DNA of 64,000 nucleotides from Bacillota bacterium. GTDB taxonomy: Bacteria; Bacillota; Clostridia; Oscillospirales; Ruminococcaceae. Under the pieces are notes generated by a model. The model was not told where the DNA came from, did not search any database, and saw only the letters and a program-made list of their open reading frames with translations. This document shows, piece by piece, positions 15,710 through 24,503 of the stretch; positions within the stretch are counted from its first letter, which is position 1; the number at the start of each line of letters is the position of its first letter. The position numbers were made by a program, and so were the translations under genes. Location of the stretch: assembly GCA_023457355.1 (NCBI GenBank), contig JAEWLW010000056.1:1-64000 (forward strand), written 5' to 3'.

Positions 15710-16891
15710 ATGAAAATGAAAAAGACTATAGCAATGCTGTTGGCAGCCACTATGGGCACATCCCTGCTTTTTGGATGCGGCAGCCCCGGCGTCAAGTCCA
15801 GCGCGGCACCTACGGCAGCATCTACCGCCCCTTCCGCTGCTGTACCCAAAACGATTAAAATTGGGCTGGTAGCCCCTCTGACCGGCAACAGCGGCATCAT
15901 GGGCGAAAGCCAACAGCACGGCTATGAACTGGCCATGAGCGAAATTAACGCCGCGGGCGGTATCAACGGCGCTCAAATCGAACTGGTTACATACGACGAC
16001 CAGGCCGATCCGCAGAAATCCGCTTCGGGTGCGCAAAAGTTTGCCGACGACGATTCTATTCTCGCAATCGGCGGTTCCTGTAATTCCTCTGCTACGCTTG
16101 CCATGACCCCCATTACCGACGCTGCCGGTCTGCCGGAGCTTGTTGTCAGCTCCAGCTCGCCAAAGCTGACCGGCTGCAGCGACTATTTCTTCCGTATGTC
16201 GGTTCAGGATGCTGCTGTCGGCCCGCAGATGGCCAAGGCGTTGTTAAATCTCGGCGCTAAAAATGTTGTTGTGTTTTACCCTAACGATGACTATGGTACC
16301 GGCTTGAGCGCCAGCTTTAAGGAATATCTTGAAGCGAACGGCGGCAAGGTGATCGACCTGCTGACTTATCAGGCCACCGACCAGGACTTCACCGCGCAGA
16401 TTACCTCCGCCAAGAATGCGAATCCTGACGCGATTGCACTCTGTGGCACACCGGCTGACTCCGGCCTGATCATCAAACAGCTCAAGCAGAATGGCGTCAC
16501 CGTTCCCACCATCGGCGGCACCGGCCTTTACAATGCCAAGACCCTCGAAATTGCGGGGTCTGCTGCTGAGGATGTCTATGTTATCGGCGTTTATGTCGCT
16601 TCCAACCCCGACCCCAGGGTTCAGGAACTGGTGAACAAGTTCAAAGCCAAGTATGGCTCTGTGCCCGACGGTTTTGCAGCACTGGCCTATGACCAGATGT
16701 ACGTAATCGCTGAGGCTGCCAAGGCTGCACTGGCCGACGGCGAACTGACCCGTGAGAGCCTGAAGGATGCGCTGAAGAAAACCAGCTATGAGGGTGTCAC
16801 GGGCACGGTTTCCTTCAACGGGGACAACGATTGGGTACGCGATTATCTGACACTGCAGGTCAAGAATGGCGACTTTGTGGTTGCACAATAA
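15710..16891 (+). CDS. livJ: Amino-acid ABC transporter substrate-binding lipoprotein (LivJ-type)
   Basis: This is an extracellular binding protein of the branched-chain/polar amino-acid (HAAT) family. A lipoprotein signal peptide with lipobox LLFGC places the lipid-modified cysteine at residue 23, followed by an Ala/Ser/Pro-rich linker. The mature part has KIGLVAPLTGNSGIMGE, INAAGGINGAQIELVTYDDQ, GGSCNSSATLAM and FYPNDDYGTGLS, all typical of Leu/Ile/Val/amide-binding proteins. AAAAGGAGG precedes ATG 15710. It is separated from the permease genes by a hairpin and 454 bases, the usual arrangement for making more binding protein than membrane components. Ligand identity is not readable; the neighbouring amine dehydrogenase suggests an amino or imino acid. 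Confidence 0.93.
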   Translation: MKMKKTIAMLLAATMGTSLLFGCGSPGVKSSAAPTAASTAPSAAVPKTIKIGLVAPLTGNSGIMGESQQHGYELAMSEINAAGGINGAQIELVTYDDQADPQKSASGAQKFADDDSILAIGGSCNSSATLAMTPITDAAGLPELVVSSSSPKLTGCSDYFFRMSVQDAAVGPQMAKALLNLGAKNVVVFYPNDDYGTGLSASFKEYLEANGGKVIDLLTYQATDQDFTAQITSAKNANPDAIALCGTPADSGLIIKQLKQNGVTVPTIGGTGLYNAKTLEIAGSAAEDVYVIGVYVASNPDPRVQELVNKFKAKYGSVPDGFAALAYDQMYVIAEAAKAALADGELTRESLKDALKKTSYEGVTGTVSFNGDNDWVRDYLTLQVKNGDFVVAQ

Positions 16892-16920
16892 TCCAAGGCG
16901 CTAAAAGTGTGGGATTCCGG

Positions 16921-16954
16921 TTAAGATGGTGAGGCGCAAACCTCACCATCTTAA
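16921..16954 (+). terminator. Stable hairpin after livJ
   Basis: A perfect 14-bp stem (16921-16934 with 16941-16954) has a six-base loop and no T-run. It is more likely a partial terminator or 3' mRNA stabiliser, giving excess binding protein over permease, than a full stop. In the remaining gap to 17345 I see only a weak GC hairpin followed by TTTTT near 17250-17277 and no credible gene. Confidence 0.55.
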
Positions 16955-17345
16955 AACAGATTAAAGGCGCCCTTCCGATTGTGGGTATCTGTTCAACGGC
17001 GTCTTCAAGGCGTTTTAATACGGTACGCCAGCGCAGGCCCGGCGGTACTATAGGGCGATGTCCATGCGTTGCGGGCAAAACTGTGGCCAAAAGCGCTGTG
17101 TCACGCTTAAAGTCAGGGTTCGGTGTTACTTTGCCCGCCGGAATGGGCGCATCATTTACAATCTAAACCAATATCTTAAATGCATTCAAAGCGTATTATG
17201 CTTGATCTTGATAAACCTGAAAACCGGCTCAATATGTGCGAGAATGCTTTTTGTGCCGCAAGGCCAGGGCGGTTTTTAACTTAACCGGCTATAGAAACGG
17301 ATATTGGTATGGCTGCTCCTAAACGATTGTTTTCGGAGGTAACAT

Positions 17346-18236
17346 ATGATTTTTTTACAACAAATGGTTAACGGGCTGGCACAGGGCGGCATTTATTCCC
17401 TTATTGCAATAGGCTGGACAACGGTATTCGGTATTGTTGGCGTCATGAACTGGACGCATGGCGAGATTTACATGCTGGGCGGCTTTACAGGCTATTTTCT
17501 GTGCACGTCGGGCATACCCTTTATACCGGCGCTGCTGCTGTCCATGCTTGCAGGTGCTCTTATTGCAATGGGTGTGGACCATTTCGGTTACCGGCCGCTG
17601 CGCAAAAAAGGCAAGCAGGCGGTCGGCGGATTTATCACTGCGCTGGGTCTTTCAACCTTTCTTCGATTCAGTGCCAACGCGGCGTTTACGCCCAATCCAC
17701 GCGCCTACCCCGATATTGTCAGTTACAAACTCATCCCCCTGTTTACGATTGGTGGAAAAACACTAACCATCAGCTCGATTCATCTGTTGATTCTCATCGG
17801 CACCGTTGTCATCATGGTGTTTCTTGAACTGTTTATTCGCAACACCCTTACTGGAAAAGCGATGCTGGCAGCTTCACAGGATATGCAGACACTCGGCCTG
17901 ATGGGCGCCGAAAGCGAAAAGCTCATCAAGGTCACTTTTGCTATCAGCGGTGCGCTGGGTGCTGCCGCAGGTGTATTTGTCGGCACCATCTATGCCATCA
18001 GCCCCATGATGGGCGCGCTCGCCGGTCTAAAAGGCTGGTCGGTGGCTATTTTGGGCGGCATCGGCTCCATCACCGGTTCGCTGATCGGCGGCTTGGTTCT
18101 TGGCATTGCCGAAAGCCTCACCGCAGGTTTTATTTCCACCGGCTATAAGGACGCCATTGGCTTTATTATCATGATTGTCGTGTTGCTGATCAAGCCGACG
18201 GGGCTGATGGGCTTTAAATTTGAAGAAAAAGTGTAA
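17346..18236 (+). CDS. livH: Branched-chain-type amino-acid ABC transporter permease LivH
   Basis: The first membrane subunit of the HAAT-type importer has 296 residues and about eight hydrophobic segments. Family motifs include NGLAQGGIYSLIAIGWTTVFG at the N-terminus, NWTHGEIYMLGGF, and the EAA-like loop around GLKGWSVAILGGIGSITGSL. TCGGAGGT lies before ATG 17346. livM, livG and livF follow at short spacing, so the four form one transcription unit with the livJ gene upstream. Its role is to form the translocation pore with LivM. Confidence 0.95.
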   Translation: MIFLQQMVNGLAQGGIYSLIAIGWTTVFGIVGVMNWTHGEIYMLGGFTGYFLCTSGIPFIPALLLSMLAGALIAMGVDHFGYRPLRKKGKQAVGGFITALGLSTFLRFSANAAFTPNPRAYPDIVSYKLIPLFTIGGKTLTISSIHLLILIGTVVIMVFLELFIRNTLTGKAMLAASQDMQTLGLMGAESEKLIKVTFAISGALGAAAGVFVGTIYAISPMMGALAGLKGWSVAILGGIGSITGSLIGGLVLGIAESLTAGFISTGYKDAIGFIIMIVVLLIKPTGLMGFKFEEKV

Positions 18237-18247
18237 GGAGGATTGAA

Positions 18248-19327
18248 ATGAATTCTGTTAATGTTATGATGGAAAAAGCATCCTCCATGGAAAAAGAGAC
18301 CGCCTCTGGCAAAAAGCGCCTGCCCCTGTCCTTTGGCAAAGGGGAATGGCTTTTCGGCACAAGCGGAAAAACTTCTCTGATTGCGTCAACCGCTGTTTTG
18401 CTGGTTATTTGCTTTCTGGACAGCTTTACACCGTCGCGACTGATTCCGACCTATTTTAAACACATTCTGGTGTGCAGCCTGATTTATGCGATTCTGGCAC
18501 TGGGTTTAAACTTTGTTTCAGGCTATATCGGCCAAACCTCTTTGGGCCACGCGGCATTCTTTGGCATTGGCGCATACGCCACCGCGGTGCTCACCCAGTA
18601 CGCCCACATTAACTTTTGGCTGACGGTTCCGATTGCAGCGGTGCTTGCGGTTCTGGTGTCCTTTTTAATGGCGGCGTCCGCCCAGCGTGTGCGCGGCTCG
18701 TTTCTGGTCGTCATCACCTACGGTTTCGGCGAGGTGCTGCGTTTTGTTTGCATCAACACCCAGTCCCTGGGCGGTTCGGCCGGCATACCGGGCATTAAGA
18801 CGCCGATGTTTTTCGGCACCAAATTTTCGCGCCTTGGCCCCAGTGGCAAGGAAGGTTACCTTCTCCTGACCTTTATCATCGTGGTTATCATCGCATTTTT
18901 TATGCAGCGCATGGAAAAATCCCGTACCGGCTATGCCTTTTCCGCCATCCGTGAGGATGAGGTTGCGGCGGTGGCGATGGGCATCAACACCAAATATTAT
19001 AAAACGCTGGCCATTGTGGCTTCCGCCTTTATTTGCAGCATTGCGGGCAGCATTCAGGCGGCGTATGCTTCTTTTGTCAGCCCCGAGCTTTTATCCTCCA
19101 ACCAGTCCATTCTGATTCTCACATGTGTCATTGTCGGCGGTGCGCGCAGCATCAAGGGCGCTATTTTGGGTGCGTTGCTTATGACCATTGTTCCGGAGCT
19201 GTTCCACATGGTACAGGACGTGCTGGGTTTAAGCTTTGACCCCTGGATGATCCTCTACGGCCTGATTCTGGTGGTTATGATGCGCGTCCGTCCGCAGGGC
19301 TTTTGGGGCAGGAGCGCGGCTAAATAA
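18248..19327 (+). CDS. livM: Branched-chain-type amino-acid ABC transporter permease LivM
   Basis: The second pore subunit has 359 residues. An unusually long cytosolic N-terminus of about 45 residues precedes the first membrane segment. Motifs include LGLNFVSGYIGQTSLGHAAF, GSFLVVITYGFGEVLR, SAIREDEVAAVAMGIN (contact with the ATPase) and GGARSIKGAILGALLM. AAGGAGG stands before ATG 18248, and the gene starts 11 bases after livH. Confidence 0.95.
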   Translation: MNSVNVMMEKASSMEKETASGKKRLPLSFGKGEWLFGTSGKTSLIASTAVLLVICFLDSFTPSRLIPTYFKHILVCSLIYAILALGLNFVSGYIGQTSLGHAAFFGIGAYATAVLTQYAHINFWLTVPIAAVLAVLVSFLMAASAQRVRGSFLVVITYGFGEVLRFVCINTQSLGGSAGIPGIKTPMFFGTKFSRLGPSGKEGYLLLTFIIVVIIAFFMQRMEKSRTGYAFSAIREDEVAAVAMGINTKYYKTLAIVASAFICSIAGSIQAAYASFVSPELLSSNQSILILTCVIVGGARSIKGAILGALLMTIVPELFHMVQDVLGLSFDPWMILYGLILVVMMRVRPQGFWGRSAAK

Positions 19328-19342
19328 GAAAGGGGGAGCACC

Positions 19343-20113
19343 ATGGAAACCTTGTTAAGAACCAAAGCCGTCTCCAAGGCGTTCGGCGGTCTGATGGCCA
19401 ACAGCGAAATTGATTTTCACATCAACCGCGGGGAGATTGTTGCCATCATAGGCCCGAACGGCAGCGGCAAGACGACGTTTTATAACCTGTTAACCGGCAT
19501 TTCCCCCGCGACCGGCGGTCAAATTTATTTTGAAGAGAAAAATGTGACGCGTAAAAAACCGGATGAAATTACAAAGATGGGTATTTCGCGCACCTTTCAG
19601 AATATTCGGCTGTTCGGCAATCTAACCGTGGCGGAAAATATTATTATTGCGCGCCACTGCCGCCGCAAAACCGGCATGTGGGACGCCTTTATCAAAAGCC
19701 CGGCCTTGCGCCGGGAAGAAACGGAGAACGAAAAGTTCATCAAGGACTGCCTGGAATATGTCGGGCTTTATGACAAACGCGATTGGCCGGCCAGGAACCT
19801 GCCTTATGGCATGCAGCGCCGGCTGGAGATTGCCCGCGCGCTGGCAACCGAACCCAAGCTCATTTTGCTCGACGAGCCCGCCGCGGGCATGAACCCGCAC
19901 GAGACCGACGACATCATGGCCATCATCCGGCGCTTGAAGGACGATCATTACTCCATCATCCTCATTGAGCATGCGATGCGCCTGGTTATGCGCATTGCCG
20001 ACCGTGTTGTGGTGTTTGACCACGGCCAAAAGATCGCCGACGGTCTGCCCGAAGCGGTACGCAACGACCCCAAGGTGGTGGAAGCTTATCTCGGCAAGGA
20101 GGAGCAGGACTGA
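19343..20113 (+). CDS. livG: Amino-acid ABC transporter ATP-binding protein LivG
   Basis: The first ATPase subunit has 256 residues. It shows Walker A GPNGSGKTT, the family-specific SRTFQNIRLFGNLTVAENI, the ABC signature LPYGMQRRLEIARAL, Walker B LILLDEPAAGMN and the switch histidine in LIEHAMRLVM. The length and the extended region after the Q-loop are typical of LivG rather than LivF. It starts 15 bases after livM with GAAAGGGGGAG as ribosome site and overlaps livF by one base (TGATG). Confidence 0.95.
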   Translation: METLLRTKAVSKAFGGLMANSEIDFHINRGEIVAIIGPNGSGKTTFYNLLTGISPATGGQIYFEEKNVTRKKPDEITKMGISRTFQNIRLFGNLTVAENIIIARHCRRKTGMWDAFIKSPALRREETENEKFIKDCLEYVGLYDKRDWPARNLPYGMQRRLEIARALATEPKLILLDEPAAGMNPHETDDIMAIIRRLKDDHYSIILIEHAMRLVMRIADRVVVFDHGQKIADGLPEAVRNDPKVVEAYLGKEEQD

Positions 20114-20823
20114 TGAAAATGCTTGAAGTCAGGGACTTACACGTTCATTACGGCAATATTCACGCGCTCAAGGGATTGAACCTTGAGGTGGAAGAGGGCG
20201 AAATCGTTTCTTTAATCGGCGCCAACGGCGCGGGCAAAACGACGCTGCTAACCGCCATCATGTGCCAGGTTCCACGCACCAAAGGCGAGGTGCGCTTGAT
20301 GGATAAAGCCACCGCCGGTATGACGCCGCCCATGATCGTCAGGCGGGGCATGACGATGGTTCCCGAAGGCCGCCGGGTCTTTCCGCGCAGCACCGTTCTG
20401 GATAATCTGCTGCTGGGCGCCTATACCCAAAAGGACCGCGGGTTGATCAAAACAGAGCTGGCCTCGGTTTTTGAGCTGTTTCCCCGGCTGGAGGAACGCA
20501 AAAATCAGGTGGCGGGCACCCTTTCCGGCGGCGAACAGCAGATGCTGGCGATGGGGCGTGCACTGATGAGCCGTCCAAAATTAATGCTTTTAGACGAGCC
20601 TTCCATGGGCCTTGCGCCGATCATTGTCTCCCAGATTTTCGAAACGATTAAACGCATCAATAAAGGCGGCACGACGGTTATGCTGGTTGAACAAAACGCC
20701 AATCAGGCACTGCGCATTGCAAACCGCGGTTACGTCATTGAAACCGGTGAAGTTGTATTGGCCGATACCGGTGCCAACCTTTTAAGCAACCAAAAGGTGA
20801 AGGACGCCTACCTGGGCAGCTGA
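20113..20823 (+). CDS. livF: Amino-acid ABC transporter ATP-binding protein LivF
   Basis: The second ATPase subunit has 236 residues. It shows Walker A GANGAGKTT, VPEGRRVFPRSTVLDNLLLGAY, the ABC signature LSGGEQQMLAMGRAL, Walker B LMLLDEPSMGLAP and the LVEQNANQAL switch. It begins in the TGATG overlap with livG, with AAGGAGGAG upstream, and closes the transporter operon. The regulator gene at 20857 follows after only 33 bases without a terminator, so transporter and catabolic genes may be co-transcribed. Confidence 0.95.
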   Translation: MKMLEVRDLHVHYGNIHALKGLNLEVEEGEIVSLIGANGAGKTTLLTAIMCQVPRTKGEVRLMDKATAGMTPPMIVRRGMTMVPEGRRVFPRSTVLDNLLLGAYTQKDRGLIKTELASVFELFPRLEERKNQVAGTLSGGEQQMLAMGRALMSRPKLMLLDEPSMGLAPIIVSQIFETIKRINKGGTTVMLVEQNANQALRIANRGYVIETGEVVLADTGANLLSNQKVKDAYLGS

Positions 20824-20856
20824 CAGCGCATAAAGCCATAGAGAGAAGGGGTAAGA

Positions 20857-21684
20857 TTGGATGGGCTTGATAAGATGTCAATTCCGGTACAACGGTGCTA
20901 TCCTGAGGAATATCTGACGCATGAGGTCGCCGATATGCAGTACGGTACGGGCGTTTTCTCAATTAAAATCTATTCCATTCGCTTTAGAAACGACTGCAAT
21001 CTTGAGATGTTCCCAAACGCCTGCAATCTGTTAAGCTTCAGTTTGGCGGACGACGGTCGTGTTGCCGTTGAGCTGATCGGCCGTATCACCGAGCTGATGG
21101 CGCCCAGGCAGCATGCCGGACGCGTTTATACAATGCTTCGGTTTCCGCCTTATTTTACCTTTCACACACTGGGCAATATGAATAACCAAACCGTCGCGCT
21201 TTCGCCCGAAATTTTTGGCGGCGAAGCAAGCATACGGCGTGCGGTTACTGCACCCTCGGCACAAATGCGGTTTGACCTTTTAATGCGGCTGGTGGCGGAC
21301 AGCGGGCTGGGTTTGGTTGAAAACCCCGTGGTTTCTGAGTTTTTGATGCAGTGCCTTCGGGCAGATTCTCTGGAATCGATTGAAACGATCATTGAGCAGA
21401 TGAACTATTCGCCGCGCTATGTGCGCGGTGTCATCAAACAAACGGTTGGCGTCAACGCAAAACGTCTGGCGGATATCATCCGGTTGCAGCGCATCATTAA
21501 TATGCTGATATTCAATGATGAGGACCCGATTACATGTGTTTGCAGAAACGGCTTTTATGATCAGACACACATGAATAAAAACTTGAAAAAACTGACGGAA
21601 TGCAGCTATACTTCATTTAGAACAATTTTGCGCCGGAAGAATGTATTGGATGAACCGACGCAAAGAAAAGGAGATGGATCATGA
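20857..21684 (+). CDS. AraC-type helix-turn-helix regulator
   Basis: The C-terminal third reads as an AraC/XylS DNA-binding module: NYSPRYVRGVIKQTVGVNAK forms the first helix-turn-helix, LADIIRLQRIINML the linker helix and CRNGFYDQTHMNKNLKKLT the second. The N-terminal 170 residues resemble the DUF6597-type AraC sensor layout, without certainty. TTG 20857 was chosen because GAAGGGG lies five bases before it; ATG 20875 is an alternative. It is 275 aa long. It lies between the transporter and the amine dehydrogenase genes and overlaps the next gene by ATGA, so it probably controls this catabolic unit and responds to the imported compound. Confidence 0.8.
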   Translation: MDGLDKMSIPVQRCYPEEYLTHEVADMQYGTGVFSIKIYSIRFRNDCNLEMFPNACNLLSFSLADDGRVAVELIGRITELMAPRQHAGRVYTMLRFPPYFTFHTLGNMNNQTVALSPEIFGGEASIRRAVTAPSAQMRFDLLMRLVADSGLGLVENPVVSEFLMQCLRADSLESIETIIEQMNYSPRYVRGVIKQTVGVNAKRLADIIRLQRIINMLIFNDEDPITCVCRNGFYDQTHMNKNLKKLTECSYTSFRTILRRKNVLDEPTQRKGDGS

Positions 21685-22475
21685 ACTGCATCGTGTTTTT
21701 AACGGATAACCGCCTGGTTGCCGCAGGCAAAAAACTTTCCGCCGTGGGGTATCAGGTGTTTGGCGCGGCGGAGGCTTCCCAGGCAAAGGCGCTCCTGCAA
21801 ATAGACCCCACACAGATCGATTGCGTGGTGCTGCCCATTCGTGGCACCGATGACGGCACCGTGTCTTTTAAGAACGGCGCCGTTGATGTCGCGCCGTTGC
21901 TCAGGGGCTTAAGGCCCGGCACGCCGGTTTTCACCGCCCACAAAACCGCCTACCTTCAGGCACTGGGGCTCAACATCCAAAACTGCTTTGAGAGCAAGGC
22001 AGTCGCACAAGCCAACGCGCCGCTCACCGCCGAGGGTGTATTGTGGATGATTCTCGAAAAAACCCCGCGCAGCTTAAACGAATATACCTATGATGTTCTG
22101 GGCATGGGCAACACCGGAACCTGTATCTCCGCACTGCTCAAAAAGCTGGGGCTGCGGGTGCGCAGCTTTGCGCGCGGCGGCATTAACAATGCCCTGCCGC
22201 TTTCCTCATGGGCGGAGAGCGAACCGGCCGATGTCGTTATTGTGACGATACCCGCGCAGGTCATCAGCAAAAGCATTGTGGAACAATGGAAAAAGCCGGT
22301 CACCGTGATCGACATCGCGAGCGGGCGGGCGGGCGTTGCAGCCGAAGCGTTAACATTGCCCAACATCACCTGTTTTGCGGCGCCGCCCCTCCCCAGCATT
22401 GTGGCGCCTGAAACCGGCGGGGAACTGATTGCGGACTTTATTATTGAGATGCTTGGCGGCACCAGGATGCAATGA
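21681..22475 (+). CDS. Dipicolinate synthase subunit A-like NAD(P)-dependent protein
   Basis: The 264-residue protein resembles the DpaA/SpoVFA family. It has an N-terminal Rossmann-like half with DCVVLPIRGTDDGTVSF, matching the family's LP(V/I)xGTxxxG loop, and LTAEGVLWMILEKTP, matching the PTAEGAI helix. A second NAD-binding half follows with VLGMGNTGTCISALLKKLGL and VIVTIPAQVI. DpaA oxidises a cyclic imino dicarboxylate during sporulation, normally next to dpaB. Here there is no dpaB; the gene is instead coupled (ATGA) to an AraC regulator and followed by amine dehydrogenase subunits. I infer an NAD(P)-linked step on a cyclic imine made by that dehydrogenase; this is a hypothesis. Family assignment is from motif similarity by eye. 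Confidence 0.65.
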   Translation: MNCIVFLTDNRLVAAGKKLSAVGYQVFGAAEASQAKALLQIDPTQIDCVVLPIRGTDDGTVSFKNGAVDVAPLLRGLRPGTPVFTAHKTAYLQALGLNIQNCFESKAVAQANAPLTAEGVLWMILEKTPRSLNEYTYDVLGMGNTGTCISALLKKLGLRVRSFARGGINNALPLSSWAESEPADVVIVTIPAQVISKSIVEQWKKPVTVIDIASGRAGVAAEALTLPNITCFAAPPLPSIVAPETGGELIADFIIEMLGGTRMQ

Positions 22476-22517
22476 GGCCGCCGGAAATTTTTTAAGAGGG
22501 AAAGAGGGTTCATATCC

Positions 22518-22844
22518 TTGCGAGTTATCAAACATCCGATTTTGGAGGAATTATCCGACCTTAAAACGGTCACGCTCTATTTTAACGGGCAACCGATTGA
22601 AGCGGTGGAGGGGGAGCCTGTTGCCGCCGCGCTGCTTAATGCCGGCATCAGGGTTTTTCGCACCACTGCCAAGCGGCATGAGCCGCGCAGCGTGTTTTGC
22701 GCCATCGGGCGCTGCACCGACTGCATGATGATTGTGGACGGCGTTCCCAACACCCGCACCTGTGTGACGCCGGTGCACGACGGCATGCATGTTGAGCGGC
22801 AGGAGGGTCTTGCCCCGCTGCGCGCCACGGAGGTGACAAAATGA
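22518..22844 (+). CDS. (2Fe-2S)-binding subunit of an amine/imino-acid dehydrogenase (HcnA/SoxA N-domain-like)
   Basis: This 108-residue ferredoxin-type protein matches the N-terminal domain of sarcosine oxidase alpha and the HcnA/proline-dehydrogenase small subunit. It shows VTLYFNGQPIEAVEGEPVAAALLNAG, RSVFCAIGRCTDCMMIVDG in two pieces, and RTCVTPV, giving the cysteine pattern of a plant-type [2Fe-2S] site. The start is TTG 22518 with AAAGAGGG upstream. It overlaps the FAD subunit by four bases (ATGA). It is expected to pass electrons within the multi-subunit dehydrogenase encoded to 25941. No separate function is expected outside the complex. Confidence 0.85.
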   Translation: MRVIKHPILEELSDLKTVTLYFNGQPIEAVEGEPVAAALLNAGIRVFRTTAKRHEPRSVFCAIGRCTDCMMIVDGVPNTRTCVTPVHDGMHVERQEGLAPLRATEVTK

Positions 22845-23974
22845 AGACAATTGAAACGGAAATTGCCGTTATCGGCGCGGGGTCGGCGGGCTTAAGCGCG
22901 GCCTGTCAGGCGCGTTGCGCCGGTGCGGACGTTCTGGTTATAGACGAAAATCATTTCCCCGGTGGCCAGCTTTTTAAGCAGATACATAAATTTTTCGGTT
23001 CCAGCGCTCATCAGGCCGGTGTGCGCGGCTATGAAATCGGGCAGAGGCTTCTGGAAAGAACCGATGCCTGTGGCGCGAAGGTCATGCTGGACAGTCTGGT
23101 TTACGGCATGCAGCCCGATAAAAGCATGGGCGTTGTCAGCGGCGGCGTCAATTACCTGATAAAACCTGAAAAAGTCATCATCGCCACCGGTGCGAAAGAA
23201 AACTATATGCCGTTCCCCGGCAGCACGCTGCCCGGCGTCATGGGCGCGGGCGCTGCGCAGACCATGATCAACGTCAACCGCGTGCTGCCCGGCAAGCGTA
23301 TTGTCATGATGGGCTCGGGCAACGTGGGGCTCATTGTTTCTTACCAGCTCATGCAGGCGGGGGCCGAGGTGGTCGCCATTGTTGAGGGCGCGCCCAAAAT
23401 CGGCGGCTACGGTGTGCACGCGGGCAAAATACGCCGCGCGGGCGTGCCGTTCTATCTGGGGCACACCGTCAAAAAGGCGTATGGCAGCGATGCTGTCGAG
23501 CGTGTGGAAATTGCGCAGGTGGATGAAAAATTCAACCCTATCGCGGGCACCGAAACGATGCTGGAGGCGGATACCGTCTGCCTGGCTGTCGGGCTCAACC
23601 CGATGACCGAGCTTGTCTGGATGGCCGGTTGCCAGTTCGATTTTATCCCCGCGTTCGGCGGCCATGTGCCGCTGCACGACAGCAATATGGAGACGACCGT
23701 CGAGGGCATTTATGTGGCGGGCGACGTCACCGGCGTCGAAGAGGCCTCCTCCGCGATGGAGGAAGGAAATCTGGCCGGTGTGGCTGCGGCTGAGGCTTTG
23801 GGCTATCTCTCGCGCGAAGAAGCGGCGGCCAAAAAGGCCGAGATTCAGCTGCGGCTGGATACGCTGCGCTGCGGCCCGTTCGGCGAGCGCAGAAAAATTT
23901 GCAAGGATCAGCAAATGGCCGACATGGCGGCGCTGCACGCGGGCAAATTTTGCGGGAGGAGCATTGAATTATGA
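22841..23974 (+). CDS. FAD/NAD(P)-binding alpha subunit of amine/imino-acid dehydrogenase (HcnB-like)
   Basis: This pyridine-nucleotide-disulfide-fold flavoprotein has 377 residues. The FAD site is AVIGAGSAGLSAACQA, followed by ENHFPGGQLFKQ, ATGAKENYMPFPGSTLPGVMGAGA, the second nucleotide site MMGSGNVGLIVSYQLM and YVAGDVTGVEEASSAMEEG. This order is that of the alpha subunit of HcnABC, octopine/nopaline oxidase and archaeal proline dehydrogenase PDH2. Unlike many alpha subunits it lacks a fused BFD-like C-terminal domain; that domain is encoded separately at 24504. It overlaps its neighbours on both sides by four bases. It probably transfers electrons between the beta subunit's FAD, the iron-sulfur centres and NAD or another acceptor. 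Confidence 0.88.
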   Translation: MKTIETEIAVIGAGSAGLSAACQARCAGADVLVIDENHFPGGQLFKQIHKFFGSSAHQAGVRGYEIGQRLLERTDACGAKVMLDSLVYGMQPDKSMGVVSGGVNYLIKPEKVIIATGAKENYMPFPGSTLPGVMGAGAAQTMINVNRVLPGKRIVMMGSGNVGLIVSYQLMQAGAEVVAIVEGAPKIGGYGVHAGKIRRAGVPFYLGHTVKKAYGSDAVERVEIAQVDEKFNPIAGTETMLEADTVCLAVGLNPMTELVWMAGCQFDFIPAFGGHVPLHDSNMETTVEGIYVAGDVTGVEEASSAMEEGNLAGVAAAEALGYLSREEAAAKKAEIQLRLDTLRCGPFGERRKICKDQQMADMAALHAGKFCGRSIEL

Positions 23975-24486
23975 ACACCGGCATTGTATATACAGGAATC
24001 CCCTCAGCGGAAGAGCTGACGGGCTGCCCGGGTATTCCAACCGGGGAGCGCATGAAAAAAGGCCGCGTCGCGGTCATTGAATGTGTCCAGCAGATTCCCT
24101 GCAACCCCTGTGAGGGCACCTGTCCCTTCGGGGCCATCACCATCGGCGCGCAGATCACCAACCTGCCCCGCATCGACGGTGACAAATGCACCGGCTGCGG
24201 CATTTGCATCGTGCGCTGCCCGGGGCTTGCCATCACGGTGGTGAATAAAGCGCTCAGTGAATCCGAAGCTTCCGTTGATTTTCCATTTGAATATATCCCG
24301 CTCCCGGCTGTGGGCGATATTGTGGATGCGGTGGGCCGCGACGGCCAGCCGGTCTGCAAGGGGCGCATTCTGGGGGTTAAGAAGCTGCCGTCCTACGGCG
24401 GAACAACGGTCGTCAGCATGGCCATTCCGGCCGAACATGCCGATGCAGCGCGCAGTATGAAGCGCCTGCCCGCCGACGGCGAGTAA
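23971..24486 (+). CDS. 4Fe-4S ferredoxin-like subunit of the dehydrogenase complex
   Basis: The 171-residue protein has two cysteine clusters. CVQQIPCNPCEGTCPFG at about residues 38-54 and CTGCGICIVRCPG at about residues 73-85 are each arranged for a [4Fe-4S] centre, the first with wider spacing. A C-terminal domain without cysteines follows (IPLPAVGDIVDAVGRDG). It overlaps the FAD subunit by ATGA and is followed by the BFD-like subunit. Similar ferredoxin subunits occur in four-subunit proline dehydrogenases of Thermococcales and in clostridial amine dehydrogenase clusters. The ferredoxin subunit suggests that electrons could leave to a low-potential carrier, which would suit an anaerobe without an oxidase. 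Confidence 0.82.
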   Translation: MNTGIVYTGIPSAEELTGCPGIPTGERMKKGRVAVIECVQQIPCNPCEGTCPFGAITIGAQITNLPRIDGDKCTGCGICIVRCPGLAITVVNKALSESEASVDFPFEYIPLPAVGDIVDAVGRDGQPVCKGRILGVKKLPSYGGTTVVSMAIPAEHADAARSMKRLPADGE

Positions 24487-24503
24487 GAAGGGAGAATGAA
24501 AAC

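Noticed and set aside
16955..17345. Short frames on both strands between livJ and livH
   Set aside because: None has a start signal or recognisable features; the gap is the usual untranslated spacing between binding protein and permease genes.
21681..22475. Sporulation dipicolinate synthase gene (dpaA proper)
   Set aside because: There is no dpaB neighbour, the setting is catabolic and the sequence is diverged; kept as DpaA-like only.
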